Numbered from the stretch's first letter, positions 44,246-52,686 are shown. The stretch is DNA of 64,000 bases from Acidimangrovimonas pyrenivorans (GCF_042643245.1 NZ_JBHRSK010000003.1:1-64000); one strand, 5' to 3'. Translations and numbers: made by a program. Notes: generated by a model not told the origin, from the sequence alone.

Positions 44246-44308
44246 AGGGGGGCGCTGCCCCCGCCGCCGCTGGCGGCTCCCCGGGGATATTTGCAAGCAG
44301 AAAGGGGG
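44246..44308 (+). repeat. Intergenic 3' element, copy 9 (hairpin type B)
   Basis: Two hairpins as in copy 6: GGGGG-CGCTG-CCCCC (44248-44262) and GCCGCC-GCT-GGCGGC (44263-44277). TCCCCGGGGATATTTGCAAG and the tail AGAAAGGGGG follow. It lies a few bases after the methyltransferase stop, pointing with it, and before the convergent channel gene. Confidence 0.8.
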
Positions 44309-44327
44309 ACGCCGGTGGCGCAGGGAA

Positions 44328-44771
44328 TCAGTCCTTGCGCCGCGACATCTCGATCTGGCTCAGGCGGATATGGCGCAGGGCCTCGATCAGCGTCGCCGTC
44401 AGCAGGCCGAAATTGAGCAGCCCGTTGGCCGCCGCCATGCCAGCCAGCAGGCGCCAGTTCGGCGGGAGCAGGATGTCGCCGAAGCCCAGCGTCGTATAGG
44501 CGACGAGCGAGAAATAGACCGAGGATTCGAGGTGGATGAAGATCCCCAGCGCCCAGAGCGTCAGGGCCCAGAGCCAGACACCGAGGGTCACCACCGCCAT
44601 CGCCCAGACCGAGGCGACGCAGAGCACGATCACCATTTTCGGCCGGTGCGGCTCGCGATGCAGCCAGGGGGTGGCGCGCTGCATCACCGATTCCATCAGC
44701 CACAGGCTGGCGCCGCCGATCACGATGGTGATCAGCATCAGGACCGTGCCGAGTGCGATCTGGATGAACAC
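44328..44771 (-). CDS. Small ion channel, potassium-channel pore type
   Basis: The 147-residue membrane protein has four hydrophobic stretches and a pore-loop signature, YTTLGFGDI, between the last two. It resembles the TVGFGD selectivity filter of two-transmembrane K+ channels. It lacks any cytoplasmic RCK or nucleotide-binding domain, so it would be a bare tetrameric pore. Histidines and arginines between helices 2 and 3 may face the cytoplasm. Ion selectivity is inferred only from the filter. It converges on the methyltransferase and is divergent from smpB. Confidence 0.83.
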   Translation of the reverse strand: MFIQIALGTVLMLITIVIGGASLWLMESVMQRATPWLHREPHRPKMVIVLCVASVWAMAVVTLGVWLWALTLWALGIFIHLESSVYFSLVAYTTLGFGDILLPPNWRLLAGMAAANGLLNFGLLTATLIEALRHIRLSQIEMSRRKD

Positions 44772-44899
44772 GTCTGCTTCCTCTCTCCCCAGACTGCCTA
44801 TCTAAGCCGGGAGCGGGCGGCTGGAAAGACGCTCCGGCCCGGCGCGCGCGTTTGCCGTGACTGGACAGCGCAGCGTGCCTCGCCTATCTCGGGGCGGTC

Positions 44900-45373
44900 A
44901 TGGCCCAGAAATCCGACCCCAATTCCAAGCTGATCGCCGAGAACCGGCGGGCGCGCTTCGACTATGCCATCCAGGACGACCTGGAGGCCGGCATCGTGCT
45001 GACCGGGTCCGAGGTCAAGTCGCTGCGCCAGGGCGGGGCGAATATCGCCGAGAGCTACGCCTCGGTCGAGGATGGCGAGCTGTGGCTGATCAACGGCTAT
45101 ATCGCGCCCTACCTGCAGGCCAAGACCTGGGGCCACGAGGAGCGCCGCAAGCGCAAGCTGCTGGTGTCGAAGAAGGAGCTGGCCCGGCTGTGGTCGGCGA
45201 CGGCGCGCGAGGGCATGACCATTGTGCCGCTGAAGCTCTATTTCAACGACCGCGGCATCGTGAAGCTGAAGATCGGCATCGCCAAGGGCAAGAAGGTGGC
45301 CGACAAGCGCGCGACCGAGGCCAAGCGCGACTGGAACCGCCAGAAGCAGCGGCTGCTCAAGCAGAACTACTGA
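44900..45373 (+). CDS. smpB: SsrA-binding protein SmpB
   Basis: SmpB binds tmRNA and brings it to stalled ribosomes for trans-translation. The 157-residue protein has the family's NRRARFDYAIQDDLEAGIVLTGSEVKSLRQG start and the C-terminal basic tail (DWNRQKQRLLKQNY) that follows the mRNA channel. No ssrA gene is visible in the window. It stands alone; a ribosome site before ATG 44900 is weak (CGGGGCGGTC). Confidence 0.96.
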   Translation: MAQKSDPNSKLIAENRRARFDYAIQDDLEAGIVLTGSEVKSLRQGGANIAESYASVEDGELWLINGYIAPYLQAKTWGHEERRKRKLLVSKKELARLWSATAREGMTIVPLKLYFNDRGIVKLKIGIAKGKKVADKRATEAKRDWNRQKQRLLKQNY

Positions 45374-45580
45374 GCCGGCAGGGCCATGGCCGAGAGGGGG
45401 GCGCCCTTTCGGCGTGACGGCGAGGGTCGGGCGAGGGCATTGCCCGGATGGGCGGCAAGCCGGCGCGGGATCTTCCCGAAAACGGCGTCATGGGGGCGGC
45501 ACAGGGCCCCGAACCCGTGCTGCGGGCTTGCTTGCCGGGCCGTGCCGAATTAAGCCGGGCTGACCCACCGGAGGATACCG

Positions 45581-46432
45581 ATGCCGCAGGATGATCCGAA
45601 GACGCTGGTTTCGACCGACTGGCTTGCCGCCCACCTGAAGGACCCCGATCTGCGGGTGCTCGACGCCTCGTGGTACCTGCCCGACATGGGCCGCGACGCC
45701 AAGGCGGAATACGAGGCCGGCCATATTCCCGGCGCCCGCTTCTTCGATATCGACGACGTTTCGGACCAGCGCTCGGAACTGCCGCATATGGCGCCGCCGG
45801 TCGAGAAGTTCATGAGCCGGCTGCGCGCCATGGGTGTCGGCGACGGTCACCAGGTCGTGGTCTATGACGGTGCCGGCGTGTTCTCGGCGCCGCGGGTCTG
45901 GTGGCTGTTCCGGCTGATGGGCAAGACGGATGTCGCCGTGCTCGACGGGGGCTTGCCGAAATGGCGCGCCGAGGGGCGCGAGCTCGAGGACATGCCGCCG
46001 ATCATCAAGGACCGGCACATGACCGTGCAGCGCCAGGCGTCGCTGGTCAAGGACGTCACCCAGGTCGCCTCGGCCTCGAAACTGGGCGATCACGAGATCC
46101 TCGACGCCCGCTCGCCCGGCCGCTTCAAGGGCGAGGAGCCCGAGCCGCGGCCCGGCCTGCGTTCGGGCCATATCCCGAATTCGAAATGCGTCCATTACGC
46201 GACGCTGCTCAATGCCGACGGGACGATGAAACCCGAGGACGCGCTGCGCAAGGTTTTCGACGCGGCCGGTGTCGACATGGCCAAGCCGGCGATCACCACC
46301 TGCGGCTCGGGCGTATCGGCGGCGATCATCAACCTGGCGCTGGAACGGCTGGGCCACCGCAATCACGCACTCTATGACGGCTCCTGGGCCGAATGGGGCA
46401 TGTTCGGCGACCTGAAAGTCGCGAAAGGATGA
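45581..46432 (+). CDS. sseA: 3-mercaptopyruvate sulfurtransferase
   Basis: This enzyme transfers sulphur from 3-mercaptopyruvate to thiophilic acceptors, part of cysteine breakdown. The 283-residue protein has two rhodanese domains: an N-terminal structural one (VLDASWYLPDMGRDAKAEYEAGHIPGARFFDID) and a C-terminal catalytic one whose active-site Cys lies in TTCGSGVSA, the CG[S/T]G form of mercaptopyruvate enzymes. ATG 45581 follows ACCGGAGGATACCG. The aminotransferase that could generate mercaptopyruvate from cysteine follows after four bases, a meaningful pairing. Confidence 0.94.
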   Translation: MPQDDPKTLVSTDWLAAHLKDPDLRVLDASWYLPDMGRDAKAEYEAGHIPGARFFDIDDVSDQRSELPHMAPPVEKFMSRLRAMGVGDGHQVVVYDGAGVFSAPRVWWLFRLMGKTDVAVLDGGLPKWRAEGRELEDMPPIIKDRHMTVQRQASLVKDVTQVASASKLGDHEILDARSPGRFKGEEPEPRPGLRSGHIPNSKCVHYATLLNADGTMKPEDALRKVFDAAGVDMAKPAITTCGSGVSAAIINLALERLGHRNHALYDGSWAEWGMFGDLKVAKG

Positions 46433-46436
46433 AGGG

Positions 46437-47621
46437 ATGTTTGGAAATCTGAAGCCGCTGCCGCAGGACAAGATCCTGCAACTGATGTCGATGTATCGCG
46501 AGGATCCGCGCGAACAGAAGATCGACCTGGGCGTGGGCGTCTACAAGAATGCCGAGGGCGTCACGCCGGTGATGCGCGCGGTCAAGGCCGCCGAGCAGCG
46601 GCTGTGGCAGGACGAGACCACGAAAAGCTACACCGCGCTGGCCGGCGAGCCCGCCTATCGCGACGCGATGGCGGCCCTGATCCTGGGCGAGGGCCATGAT
46701 GCCTCGCGCGTCGCCGGCGCGGCGACGCCGGGCGGGACCGGGGCGATCCACATGGCGCTCGAACTGATCCAGATGGCGGCGCCCGACGCCACTGTCTGGC
46801 TGTCGAACCCGACCTGGCCGAACCACCCCTCGATCCTCAATCACCTCGGCATGAAATCGGCCGAGTACCGCTATTTCGACCCCGAGACCCGGGGCGTCGA
46901 TTTTGAGGGCATGATCGCCGATCTCGGCCGGGTGGCGCCGGGCGACGTGCTGCTGCTGCATGGCTGCTGCCACAACCCGACGGGCGCCAACCTGAACCTG
47001 ACCCAGTGGGAAGAGGTCGCGGCCGAGCTCAAGAAGGTCGGCGCGGTGCCGCTGATCGACCTCGCCTACCAGGGCTTCGGCGACGGGCTGGAAGCGGATG
47101 CGGCGGCCACACGGCTGGTCGCGTCGCGCCTGCCCGAGGTGATGATCGCGGCCTCCTGCTCGAAAAATTTCGGCATCTATCGCGAGCGCACCGGCATCCT
47201 GCTGGCGCTGACCGAGGATGGCGCGGCCCGCGACGTGACCCAGGGCACGCTGGCGCACCTGAACCGCCAGAACTTCTCGTTCCCGCCCGATCACGGCGCC
47301 CGGCTGGTGACGATGATCCTGACCGATCCCGAGCTGCGCGCCGACTGGCAGGCCGAGCTGGAAGAGATGCGGACCGGCATGCTGGCCCTGCGCGAGCAGC
47401 TGGCCGACGAGCTGCGGACGCTGACCGGGTCGGACCGCTTCGGCTTCCTCGCCCAGCACCGCGGCATGTTCTCGCGCCTCGGCGCGACGCCCGAGCAGGT
47501 GGTCGAGCTGCGCGAAAAGCACGGCATCTACATGGTCGGCGACTCGCGGCTGAACATCGCCGGGCTGAACAAGGATAGCGTCAGCGTGCTGGCCAAGGCG
47601 ATCGCCGAGGTCGGGGTCTGA
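46437..47621 (+). CDS. tyrB: Aromatic/aspartate aminotransferase (class I)
   Basis: The 394-residue PLP enzyme of the AspC/TyrB branch transfers amino groups between aspartate or aromatic amino acids and 2-oxoglutarate. The PLP lysine lies in AASCSKNFGIYRERTG. The family's HGCCHNPTGANL, the N-terminal ILQLMSMYREDPREQKIDLGVGVYKN, and the C-terminal QHRGMFSRLG and GDSRLNIAGL are all present. Its ATG follows the sseA stop by four bases; the pair would be one transcript. A strong terminator at 47644-47678 ends it. The choice between tyrB and aspC cannot be made from sequence alone. Confidence 0.9.
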   Translation: MFGNLKPLPQDKILQLMSMYREDPREQKIDLGVGVYKNAEGVTPVMRAVKAAEQRLWQDETTKSYTALAGEPAYRDAMAALILGEGHDASRVAGAATPGGTGAIHMALELIQMAAPDATVWLSNPTWPNHPSILNHLGMKSAEYRYFDPETRGVDFEGMIADLGRVAPGDVLLLHGCCHNPTGANLNLTQWEEVAAELKKVGAVPLIDLAYQGFGDGLEADAAATRLVASRLPEVMIAASCSKNFGIYRERTGILLALTEDGAARDVTQGTLAHLNRQNFSFPPDHGARLVTMILTDPELRADWQAELEEMRTGMLALREQLADELRTLTGSDRFGFLAQHRGMFSRLGATPEQVVELREKHGIYMVGDSRLNIAGLNKDSVSVLAKAIAEVGV

Positions 47622-47643
47622 CAGCCGGTTAAGAAATGGTTAG

Positions 47644-47678
47644 CGCCGCCGGGCAGGGAGCTGCACCGGCGGCGTTTT
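47644..47678 (+). terminator. Intrinsic terminator after the aminotransferase gene
   Basis: CGCCGCCGG (47644-47652) pairs with CCGGCGGCG (47666-47674), a 9-bp GC stem with a 13-nt loop, followed by TTTTCTATTT. Confidence 0.85.
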
Positions 47679-47768
47679 CTATTTGGAATCCGTGTCGGTC
47701 GCTTCGAGCCCATGAAGGAGCTTCGAGGGGCGCGCGTCAGGCCCGGCATCAAGGCGCATCGCGCCGCC

Positions 47769-47928
47769 GGGCCGCGCCCTCCCTCTCCGTCACGACGCAG
47801 GCGTGCTTCCAGCACGGCGGGAGGGCGCCTTGGCGATGTCGCTCACTGCTCGGAAGGCGTTCAGGGCTTTCGGGATAAACCGCAGACCGCAGGCAAAGCG
47901 GGCGCCCACCCGAGGGAGGGCGCGGCCC
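47769..47928. repeat. Perfect 17-bp inverted repeat enclosing a 126-nt centre
   Basis: GGGCCGCGCCCTCCCTC (47769-47785) is the exact reverse complement of GAGGGAGGGCGCGGCCC (47912-47928). The centre holds small internal pairings (for example CGCC/GGCG around 47823-47832) but no convincing gene. It lies in the 360-base gap between the aminotransferase terminator and map. It could be the base stem of a structured RNA, a decayed miniature element, or a recombination by-product. Confidence 0.6.
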
Positions 47929-47980
47929 TGTGTTGCGCTGCGTTCAGGTTTCGCTATGTCCCGCGTCCGGAGACCGGCAC

Positions 47981-48790
47981 CTACCCCCAGGTCGGGTGGA
48001 ACTTGCCGGCCGGCGACAGGGTGAAGATATCGACGCCGTCCGCCGTCACCCCGACCGAATGCTCGAACTGGGCCGAGAGCGACTTGTCGCGGGTCACGGC
48101 GGTCCAGTCGTCGGCCAGGATCTTGGTCTCGGGTCGGCCCAGGTTCACCATCGGCTCGATGGTGAAGAACATGCCTTCCTCGAGTACCGGGCCCTTGCCG
48201 GGCCGGCCATAGTGCAGCACGTTCGGCGGCGCGTGGAACACCCGCCCCAGCCCGTGGCCGCAGAAGTCGCGCACCACCGACATCCGGTGCGCCTCGACAT
48301 AGGACTGGATCGCGTAGCCGATGTCGCCGAAGGTGTTGCCCGGCTTGACCGCCTCGATCCCCTTCATCAGCGAGTCGTGGGTGACCTGGATCAGGCGCTC
48401 GGCCTTGCGGCTGAGCGATCCGGCGACATACATCCGGCTGGTGTCGCCATACCAGCCGTCGAGGATCACGGTGACGTCGACATTCAGGATGTCGCCGTCC
48501 TTCAGCACCTTGCCGCCGGGGATGCCGTGGCAGACGACGTGGTTGACCGAGATGCAGGAGGCATGCTGGTAGCCGCGATAGCCGATCGTGGCCGAAACCG
48601 CGCCGGAGTTTTCCACCCGTTCGGTGATGTAGCGGTCGATCTCGCCCGTCGTGGCGCCGGGCACCACCAGCGGCGCGATCTCGTCGAGGATTTCCGCCGC
48701 CAGCCTGCCGGCGGCGTGCATGCCGGCGAAATCCGCCGGCTCGTGAATGGTGATGCCGTCTTTGGTCACGCGGCCGGGGGTCTCGTCCAC
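47981..48790 (-). CDS. map: Methionine aminopeptidase, type I
   Basis: This enzyme removes the initiator methionine from new proteins. The 269-residue protein carries the metal ligands in DGDILNVDVTVILDGWYGDTSRMY, CGHGLGRVFH, FFTIEPMVNLG and the terminal E-rich region. The N-terminal helix MDETPGRVTKDGITIHEPADFAGMHAAG is typical. Cytoplasmic; two divalent metals are expected. It converges on the aminotransferase and is followed upstream on the same strand by sfsA. Confidence 0.96.
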   Translation of the reverse strand: MDETPGRVTKDGITIHEPADFAGMHAAGRLAAEILDEIAPLVVPGATTGEIDRYITERVENSGAVSATIGYRGYQHASCISVNHVVCHGIPGGKVLKDGDILNVDVTVILDGWYGDTSRMYVAGSLSRKAERLIQVTHDSLMKGIEAVKPGNTFGDIGYAIQSYVEAHRMSVVRDFCGHGLGRVFHAPPNVLHYGRPGKGPVLEEGMFFTIEPMVNLGRPETKILADDWTAVTRDKSLSAQFEHSVGVTADGVDIFTLSPAGKFHPTWG

Positions 48791-48845
48791 TGGGCCTCTC
48801 CGTCTGTCTGCCGGTGAAAATGCACCGGGTTTGGGGCCTAAATAG

Positions 48846-49586
48846 TCAAGATGACCGGGAATGACCAGAGGCAGCGCCCGATTGCAGTCCCGGGTCCACC
48901 TGAGCGGGCCCCGCCGCCGTCACGCCCGCGGGGCCGATCCGGGTGCCGAGCGCCAGCATTTCCACCCCGGCGGCGCGGGCGGCATCGAAGGCGCTTGCAT
49001 AGGCCGGGTCGATGTCGCCGGCCACCCGGACGCGGGCGACGTCGCTGCGCGAGACCAGGAACAGCATGACGGCGCGACGGCCCGCCTGTGCCGCCTCGGC
49101 CAGTTCCGCCAGGTGCTTGGCGCCGCGCTTGGTGACGCTGTCGGGGAACTCGGCCCAGCCGTTCCGGGCCAGGGTCACGCTCTTCACCTCGACCAGCGCC
49201 TCGCCCGCCGCGCCGGAGAGCAGGAAGTCGATCCGGCTCGCCTTGCCATAGGGCACCTCGGCCCGGACGCTGTCATAGCCGGTCAGGTCCGGCACCTTGC
49301 CGGCGCGCAGGGCCTCGCCGACGACCCGGTTGGCGATCGCGGTATCGACGACGGCGAAATCGCCCGCGCCCTGCGCCACCAGCTTCCACGAGAATTTCAG
49401 CTTCTTCTTCGGATCGTCGTTGGGTTCCAGCCAGCATTCCGCCCCCGGCTCGGCCATCCCCAGCATCGAGCCGGGATTGGGGCAATGGGCCGTCACTTCG
49501 CGGCCGTCTTCCAGCTCCATGTCGGACAGGAAGCGTTTGTAGCGCCGGATCAGACGGGCGCGGATCAAGGGGGTTTGAAAGCGCAT
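48846..49586 (-). CDS. sfsA: SfsA family nuclease-like protein
   Basis: A 246-residue protein of the SfsA family, first linked to maltose metabolism in E. coli and since described as a PD-(D/E)XK-type nuclease fold with an OB-like N-terminal domain. Visible blocks are TAHCPNPGSMLGMAEPGAECWL (N-terminal), RIDFLLSGAAGEALVEVKSVTL (the D..E-x-K active site) and FPDSVTKRGAKHLAELAEA. The start at 49586 (MRFQTPLIRARLIRRY) begins the conserved part; a longer frame upstream is rejected because it overlaps the divergent gene's promoter. Cellular role uncertain. Confidence 0.93.
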   Translation of the reverse strand: MRFQTPLIRARLIRRYKRFLSDMELEDGREVTAHCPNPGSMLGMAEPGAECWLEPNDDPKKKLKFSWKLVAQGAGDFAVVDTAIANRVVGEALRAGKVPDLTGYDSVRAEVPYGKASRIDFLLSGAAGEALVEVKSVTLARNGWAEFPDSVTKRGAKHLAELAEAAQAGRRAVMLFLVSRSDVARVRVAGDIDPAYASAFDAARAAGVEMLALGTRIGPAGVTAAGPAQVDPGLQSGAASGHSRSS

Positions 49587-49632
49587 GACCCCCGGCCTAT
49601 ACCGCTTGGGTACCCCGGGCAAGGAGGCTGCC

Positions 49633-50379
49633 ATGTCGTCGAATCCCACCGCAAACCCGACTGCCGCGATGCTTGTCATCGGCGACGAAATCCTCTCCGG
49701 CCGCACCCGCGACGCCAACATGTATCACCTGGCCCAGGCCCTGACCGGGCGCGGCATCGTGCTGAAAGAGGCGCGGGTGGTCAGCGACGAACACGGTGCC
49801 ATCGTCGAGGCGGTCAACACCCTGCGCGCGGCCTATGACCACGTCTTCACCTCGGGCGGGATCGGGCCGACCCATGACGACATCACCGCCGATGCCGTCG
49901 CCGACGCCTTCGGCGTTCCTATCGACGTGCGCGACGACGCCCGCGCCATCCTCGCCCATCGCTACGCTGTCGCCGGCACCGAGCTGACCGAGGTGCGGCT
50001 GCGCATGGCCCGCATCCCCGATGGCGCGGTGCTGATCGAGAACCCGGTTTCCGGCGCGCCGGGGTTCAGCCTGGAAAACGTCCATGTCATGGCCGGGGTT
50101 CCGAACATCTTCGAGTCGATGCTCGCCTCGCTGCTGCCGACGCTGACCGGCGGCGCGCCGCTGCTGTCGCAGAGCCTGCGGGTGATGCGCGGCGAGGGCG
50201 AGATCGCCGGGCTGCTGCGCGAGCTGGCGGGGGAGTTCGACGATCTCAGCTTCGGCTCCTACCCGTTCCAGCGCGACGGCGCCTTCGGCACCAACCTGGT
50301 GATCCGCGGCACCGATGCCGGCCGGCTCGACGCCGCGATGGTGAAGCTGGCCGCGGCGGTGGGCGAGGGCGCCGCATGA
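49633..50379 (+). CDS. CinA-like molybdopterin-binding domain protein
   Basis: The 248-residue protein is the N-terminal (MoaB/MoeA-like, MPT-binding) domain of the CinA family, without the C-terminal nicotinamide mononucleotide deamidase domain. The MPT-binding motif FTSGGIGPTHDDITADA and the opening AMLVIGDEILSGRTRDANM are clear. Stand-alone versions of this domain are found in many alphaproteobacteria and often called competence/damage-inducible protein A; a pyrophosphatase activity is known for some relatives. Its stop overlaps the next ATG by four bases, starting a coupled chain of four genes. Confidence 0.9.
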   Translation: MSSNPTANPTAAMLVIGDEILSGRTRDANMYHLAQALTGRGIVLKEARVVSDEHGAIVEAVNTLRAAYDHVFTSGGIGPTHDDITADAVADAFGVPIDVRDDARAILAHRYAVAGTELTEVRLRMARIPDGAVLIENPVSGAPGFSLENVHVMAGVPNIFESMLASLLPTLTGGAPLLSQSLRVMRGEGEIAGLLRELAGEFDDLSFGSYPFQRDGAFGTNLVIRGTDAGRLDAAMVKLAAAVGEGAA

Positions 50380-51092
50380 GCCAGCCCGACCTTGATACGC
50401 TCTACGCCACGGTCGATGCCACCTGGCCGCCGGCCGCCTTCCACCGCGCCGGGCCATGGATCCTGCGCGAGGGCCGGGGCGGCGGCAAGCGGGTCTCGGC
50501 GGCGACATCGGACGGGCCGCTGGGGCCCGAGGACATCGCCACCGCCGAGGCCGCGCAGGAACGGCTGGGCCAGAGGCCGCTGTTCATGATCCGCGCCGGC
50601 GACGCGGCGCTGGACGCGGCGCTCGAGGCGCGCGGCTACGAGGTGGTCGATCCGGTGGTGATCTACCTCGCCCCGGTCGCCGACATGATCGGCGAGATCC
50701 CCGCTGTCGCCGCCTTCACCGTCTGGCCGCCGCTGGCGATCCAGCGCCACCTCTGGGCGCAGGGCGGGATCGGCCCCGGGCGGCTGGCGGTGATGGACCG
50801 GGCCGAGGGGCCGAAAACCGCGCTGCTGGCCCGGCGCAGCGACCATCCCGCGGGCTGCGGTTTCGTCGCCCTGAACGGCGACATCGCCATGCTGCACGCG
50901 CTGGAGGTCCCGCCCGAGATGCGTCGGCAGAAATCCGCCGTCTATATGATGCGAAGAGCCGCGATCTGGGCGCAAGATCATGGTGCGAAATGGTTTTCCC
51001 TTGTCGTGACGGAAGCCAACGAGGGCGCCCGCGCCCTCTATGCTTCCTTCGGCATGACGATTGTGGGAAAATATCACTATCGGATGAAATGA
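50376..51092 (+). CDS. GNAT-family acetyltransferase
   Basis: A 238-residue GNAT protein with an N-terminal part of about 110 residues that precedes the acetyl-CoA domain. The conserved segment is ALEVPPEMRRQKSAVYMMRRAAIWAQDHGAKWFSLVVTEANEGARALYASFGMTIVGKYHYR, of which PPEMRRQKSA is the CoA loop and NEGARALYASFGM the terminal motif. The N-terminal half (DLDTLYATVDATWPPAAFHRAGPWILREGRGGGKRVS) resembles other two-part GNATs. Substrate unknown. It overlaps the neighbouring genes by four bases on both sides. Confidence 0.88.
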   Translation: MSQPDLDTLYATVDATWPPAAFHRAGPWILREGRGGGKRVSAATSDGPLGPEDIATAEAAQERLGQRPLFMIRAGDAALDAALEARGYEVVDPVVIYLAPVADMIGEIPAVAAFTVWPPLAIQRHLWAQGGIGPGRLAVMDRAEGPKTALLARRSDHPAGCGFVALNGDIAMLHALEVPPEMRRQKSAVYMMRRAAIWAQDHGAKWFSLVVTEANEGARALYASFGMTIVGKYHYRMK

Positions 51093-51688
51093 GCCCGGAG
51101 AGGCCCGAGCAGTTGACGAAAGACACCACCCCGCCGACGGCGCTTGATCTTCCCATGGTCGACCCGCTTCCCGAAGCGACGGCCAAATACTTCAACATCT
51201 GCGAGGAGAAGCTGGGCCTCGTTCCCAACGTGCTCAAGGCCTATGCCTTCGACATCGCCAAGCTCAACAGCTTCACGGCGATGTATAACGACCTGATGCT
51301 GGGCGAGAGCGGCTTGAGCAAGCTCGAACGCGAGATGATCGCGGTCGTCGTTTCCTCGATCAATCGCTGCTGGTACTGCCAGGTCGCCCATGGCGCGGCG
51401 GTGCGCCAGCTGTCGGGCGATCCCAAGCTGGGCGAGGCGATGGTGATGAACTACCGCGTCGCGCCGCTCGATGCCCGCCAGCGCGCGATGCTCGACTTCG
51501 CCGCCAAGCTGACCGAGACGCCGGACCGGATCCTCGAGGAGGACCGCGCCGCCTTGCGCGAGGTCGGCTTCTCGGACCGCGATATCTGGGATATCGCTTC
51601 GGTTACCGGCTTCTTCAACATGTCCAACCGCGTCGCCGCGGCTTCCGAGATGCAGCCGAACGAAGCCTATCACGGTCAGGCAAGATGA
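51089..51688 (+). CDS. Carboxymuconolactone decarboxylase/AhpD-fold peroxidase-related protein
   Basis: The 199-residue protein of the AhpD-like fold carries the redox motif Cys94-x-x-Cys97 with His101 in RCWYCQVAHGAAVR, as in uncharacterised peroxidase-related enzymes. A long N-terminal extension (PMVDPLPEATAKYFNICEEKLGLVPNVLKAYAFD) is common to that subgroup. It would reduce peroxides or act in disulphide exchange with an unknown partner. It is coupled by ATGA overlaps both to the GNAT and to the OmpA-family gene. Confidence 0.9.
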   Translation: MSPERPEQLTKDTTPPTALDLPMVDPLPEATAKYFNICEEKLGLVPNVLKAYAFDIAKLNSFTAMYNDLMLGESGLSKLEREMIAVVVSSINRCWYCQVAHGAAVRQLSGDPKLGEAMVMNYRVAPLDARQRAMLDFAAKLTETPDRILEEDRAALREVGFSDRDIWDIASVTGFFNMSNRVAAASEMQPNEAYHGQAR

Positions 51689-52650
51689 AAGCCGCCCCGA
51701 TCATCGCGATCGGGGTTGCCCTGGCCTGGAACGCGGCCGGGGCGCAAGAGGTGCGCCTGGACTTCCCCGCCAAGACGGTCGAGACCGCGCGCAAGGATGC
51801 CGCGCTGGGCAGCTACGACCTGCCGGTGGGGCCGTGGAAGAACGGCGAGATGCACACGCTTGCGGTCGAGGGTCCGCGCCATCAGGTCGCCTGGCGGGTG
51901 GCCGAGCGCGGTGTCTCGACCATGGCGCTGCTGGACGACCTGCGCGGCCAGTTGGTCAAGGCCGGCTTCCGGCTGCTTTATCAATGCGGCACCCGGGCCT
52001 GCGGCGGCTTCGATTTCCGCTATGGCACCGACATCCTGCCCGAGCCGCAGATGCATGTCGATCTGGGCGATTTCCGTTATCTCGCCGCCGAACGGCCGAC
52101 CGCTGCCGGGCCGGAATATGTCAGCCTGATGGTCTCGCGCAGCATGGATGCCGGTTTCGTCCAGATGCTGCAGATCGGAGGGCCGCGGGACCAGGCGCTG
52201 ACCGCCACGCCCTCGACCAAGAACCCCACGCCGAAGACGGTGCAGGAGCCCGACGGCAGCGCGCTGCCGGCGCAGGGCGTCGCCGCCGCGCTCGAGACCG
52301 GCGGCGCGGTGGCGCTGGACGACCTCAATTTCGACAGCGGCGCGGCACGGCTGGCCAAGGGCGACTTCGCCTCGCTGGCCGAACTGGCCGCCTATCTGAA
52401 GGAAAACCCCGACCGCAAGGTCGCCCTGGTCGGCCATACCGACGCGCAGGGCGGGCTGCAGGCGAATCTGGCCTTGTCGAAGCAGCGCGCCCTCTCGGTG
52501 CGGGCGCGGCTGGTCAATGAATACGGCGTCGATCCCGGCCGGATCAGCGCCGACGGCGTCGGCTATCTGGCGCCGCGGGCCAGCAACCTGACCGAATCGG
52601 GGCGCGAGAAAAACAGAAGGGTCGAGGTCATCTTGACCTCGACCCAGTAG
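51685..52650 (+). CDS. OmpA-family peptidoglycan-binding protein
   Basis: The 321-residue exported protein has a signal peptide (KAAPIIAIGVALAWNAAGAQE) followed by a unique domain with two cysteines (YQCGTRACGGFDF), and a C-terminal OmpA-like domain from about residue 210. In that domain FDSGAARLAKGDFASLAEL, VALVGHTDAQGGLQANLALSKQRALSVRARLVNEYGV and ISADGVGYLAPRASNLTESGREKNRRVEV bind diaminopimelate in peptidoglycan. It probably sits in the periplasm, tethered to the wall. It closes the coupled chain that began at 49633. Confidence 0.92.
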   Translation: MKAAPIIAIGVALAWNAAGAQEVRLDFPAKTVETARKDAALGSYDLPVGPWKNGEMHTLAVEGPRHQVAWRVAERGVSTMALLDDLRGQLVKAGFRLLYQCGTRACGGFDFRYGTDILPEPQMHVDLGDFRYLAAERPTAAGPEYVSLMVSRSMDAGFVQMLQIGGPRDQALTATPSTKNPTPKTVQEPDGSALPAQGVAAALETGGAVALDDLNFDSGAARLAKGDFASLAELAAYLKENPDRKVALVGHTDAQGGLQANLALSKQRALSVRARLVNEYGVDPGRISADGVGYLAPRASNLTESGREKNRRVEVILTSTQ

Positions 52651-52686
52651 GCACCTTGCGCGTATCGCGCGGCGCGGACGACGGAC

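Noticed and set aside
45374..45580. A search for the ssrA tmRNA gene near smpB
   Set aside because: No tRNA-like ends or tag-encoding stretch can be seen there. tmRNA is often distant from smpB in alphaproteobacteria.
47712..48212. A 166-codon plus-strand frame through the gap and into map
   Set aside because: It overlaps map on the opposite strand, has no ribosome site, and its translation is Arg/Pro-rich low complexity.
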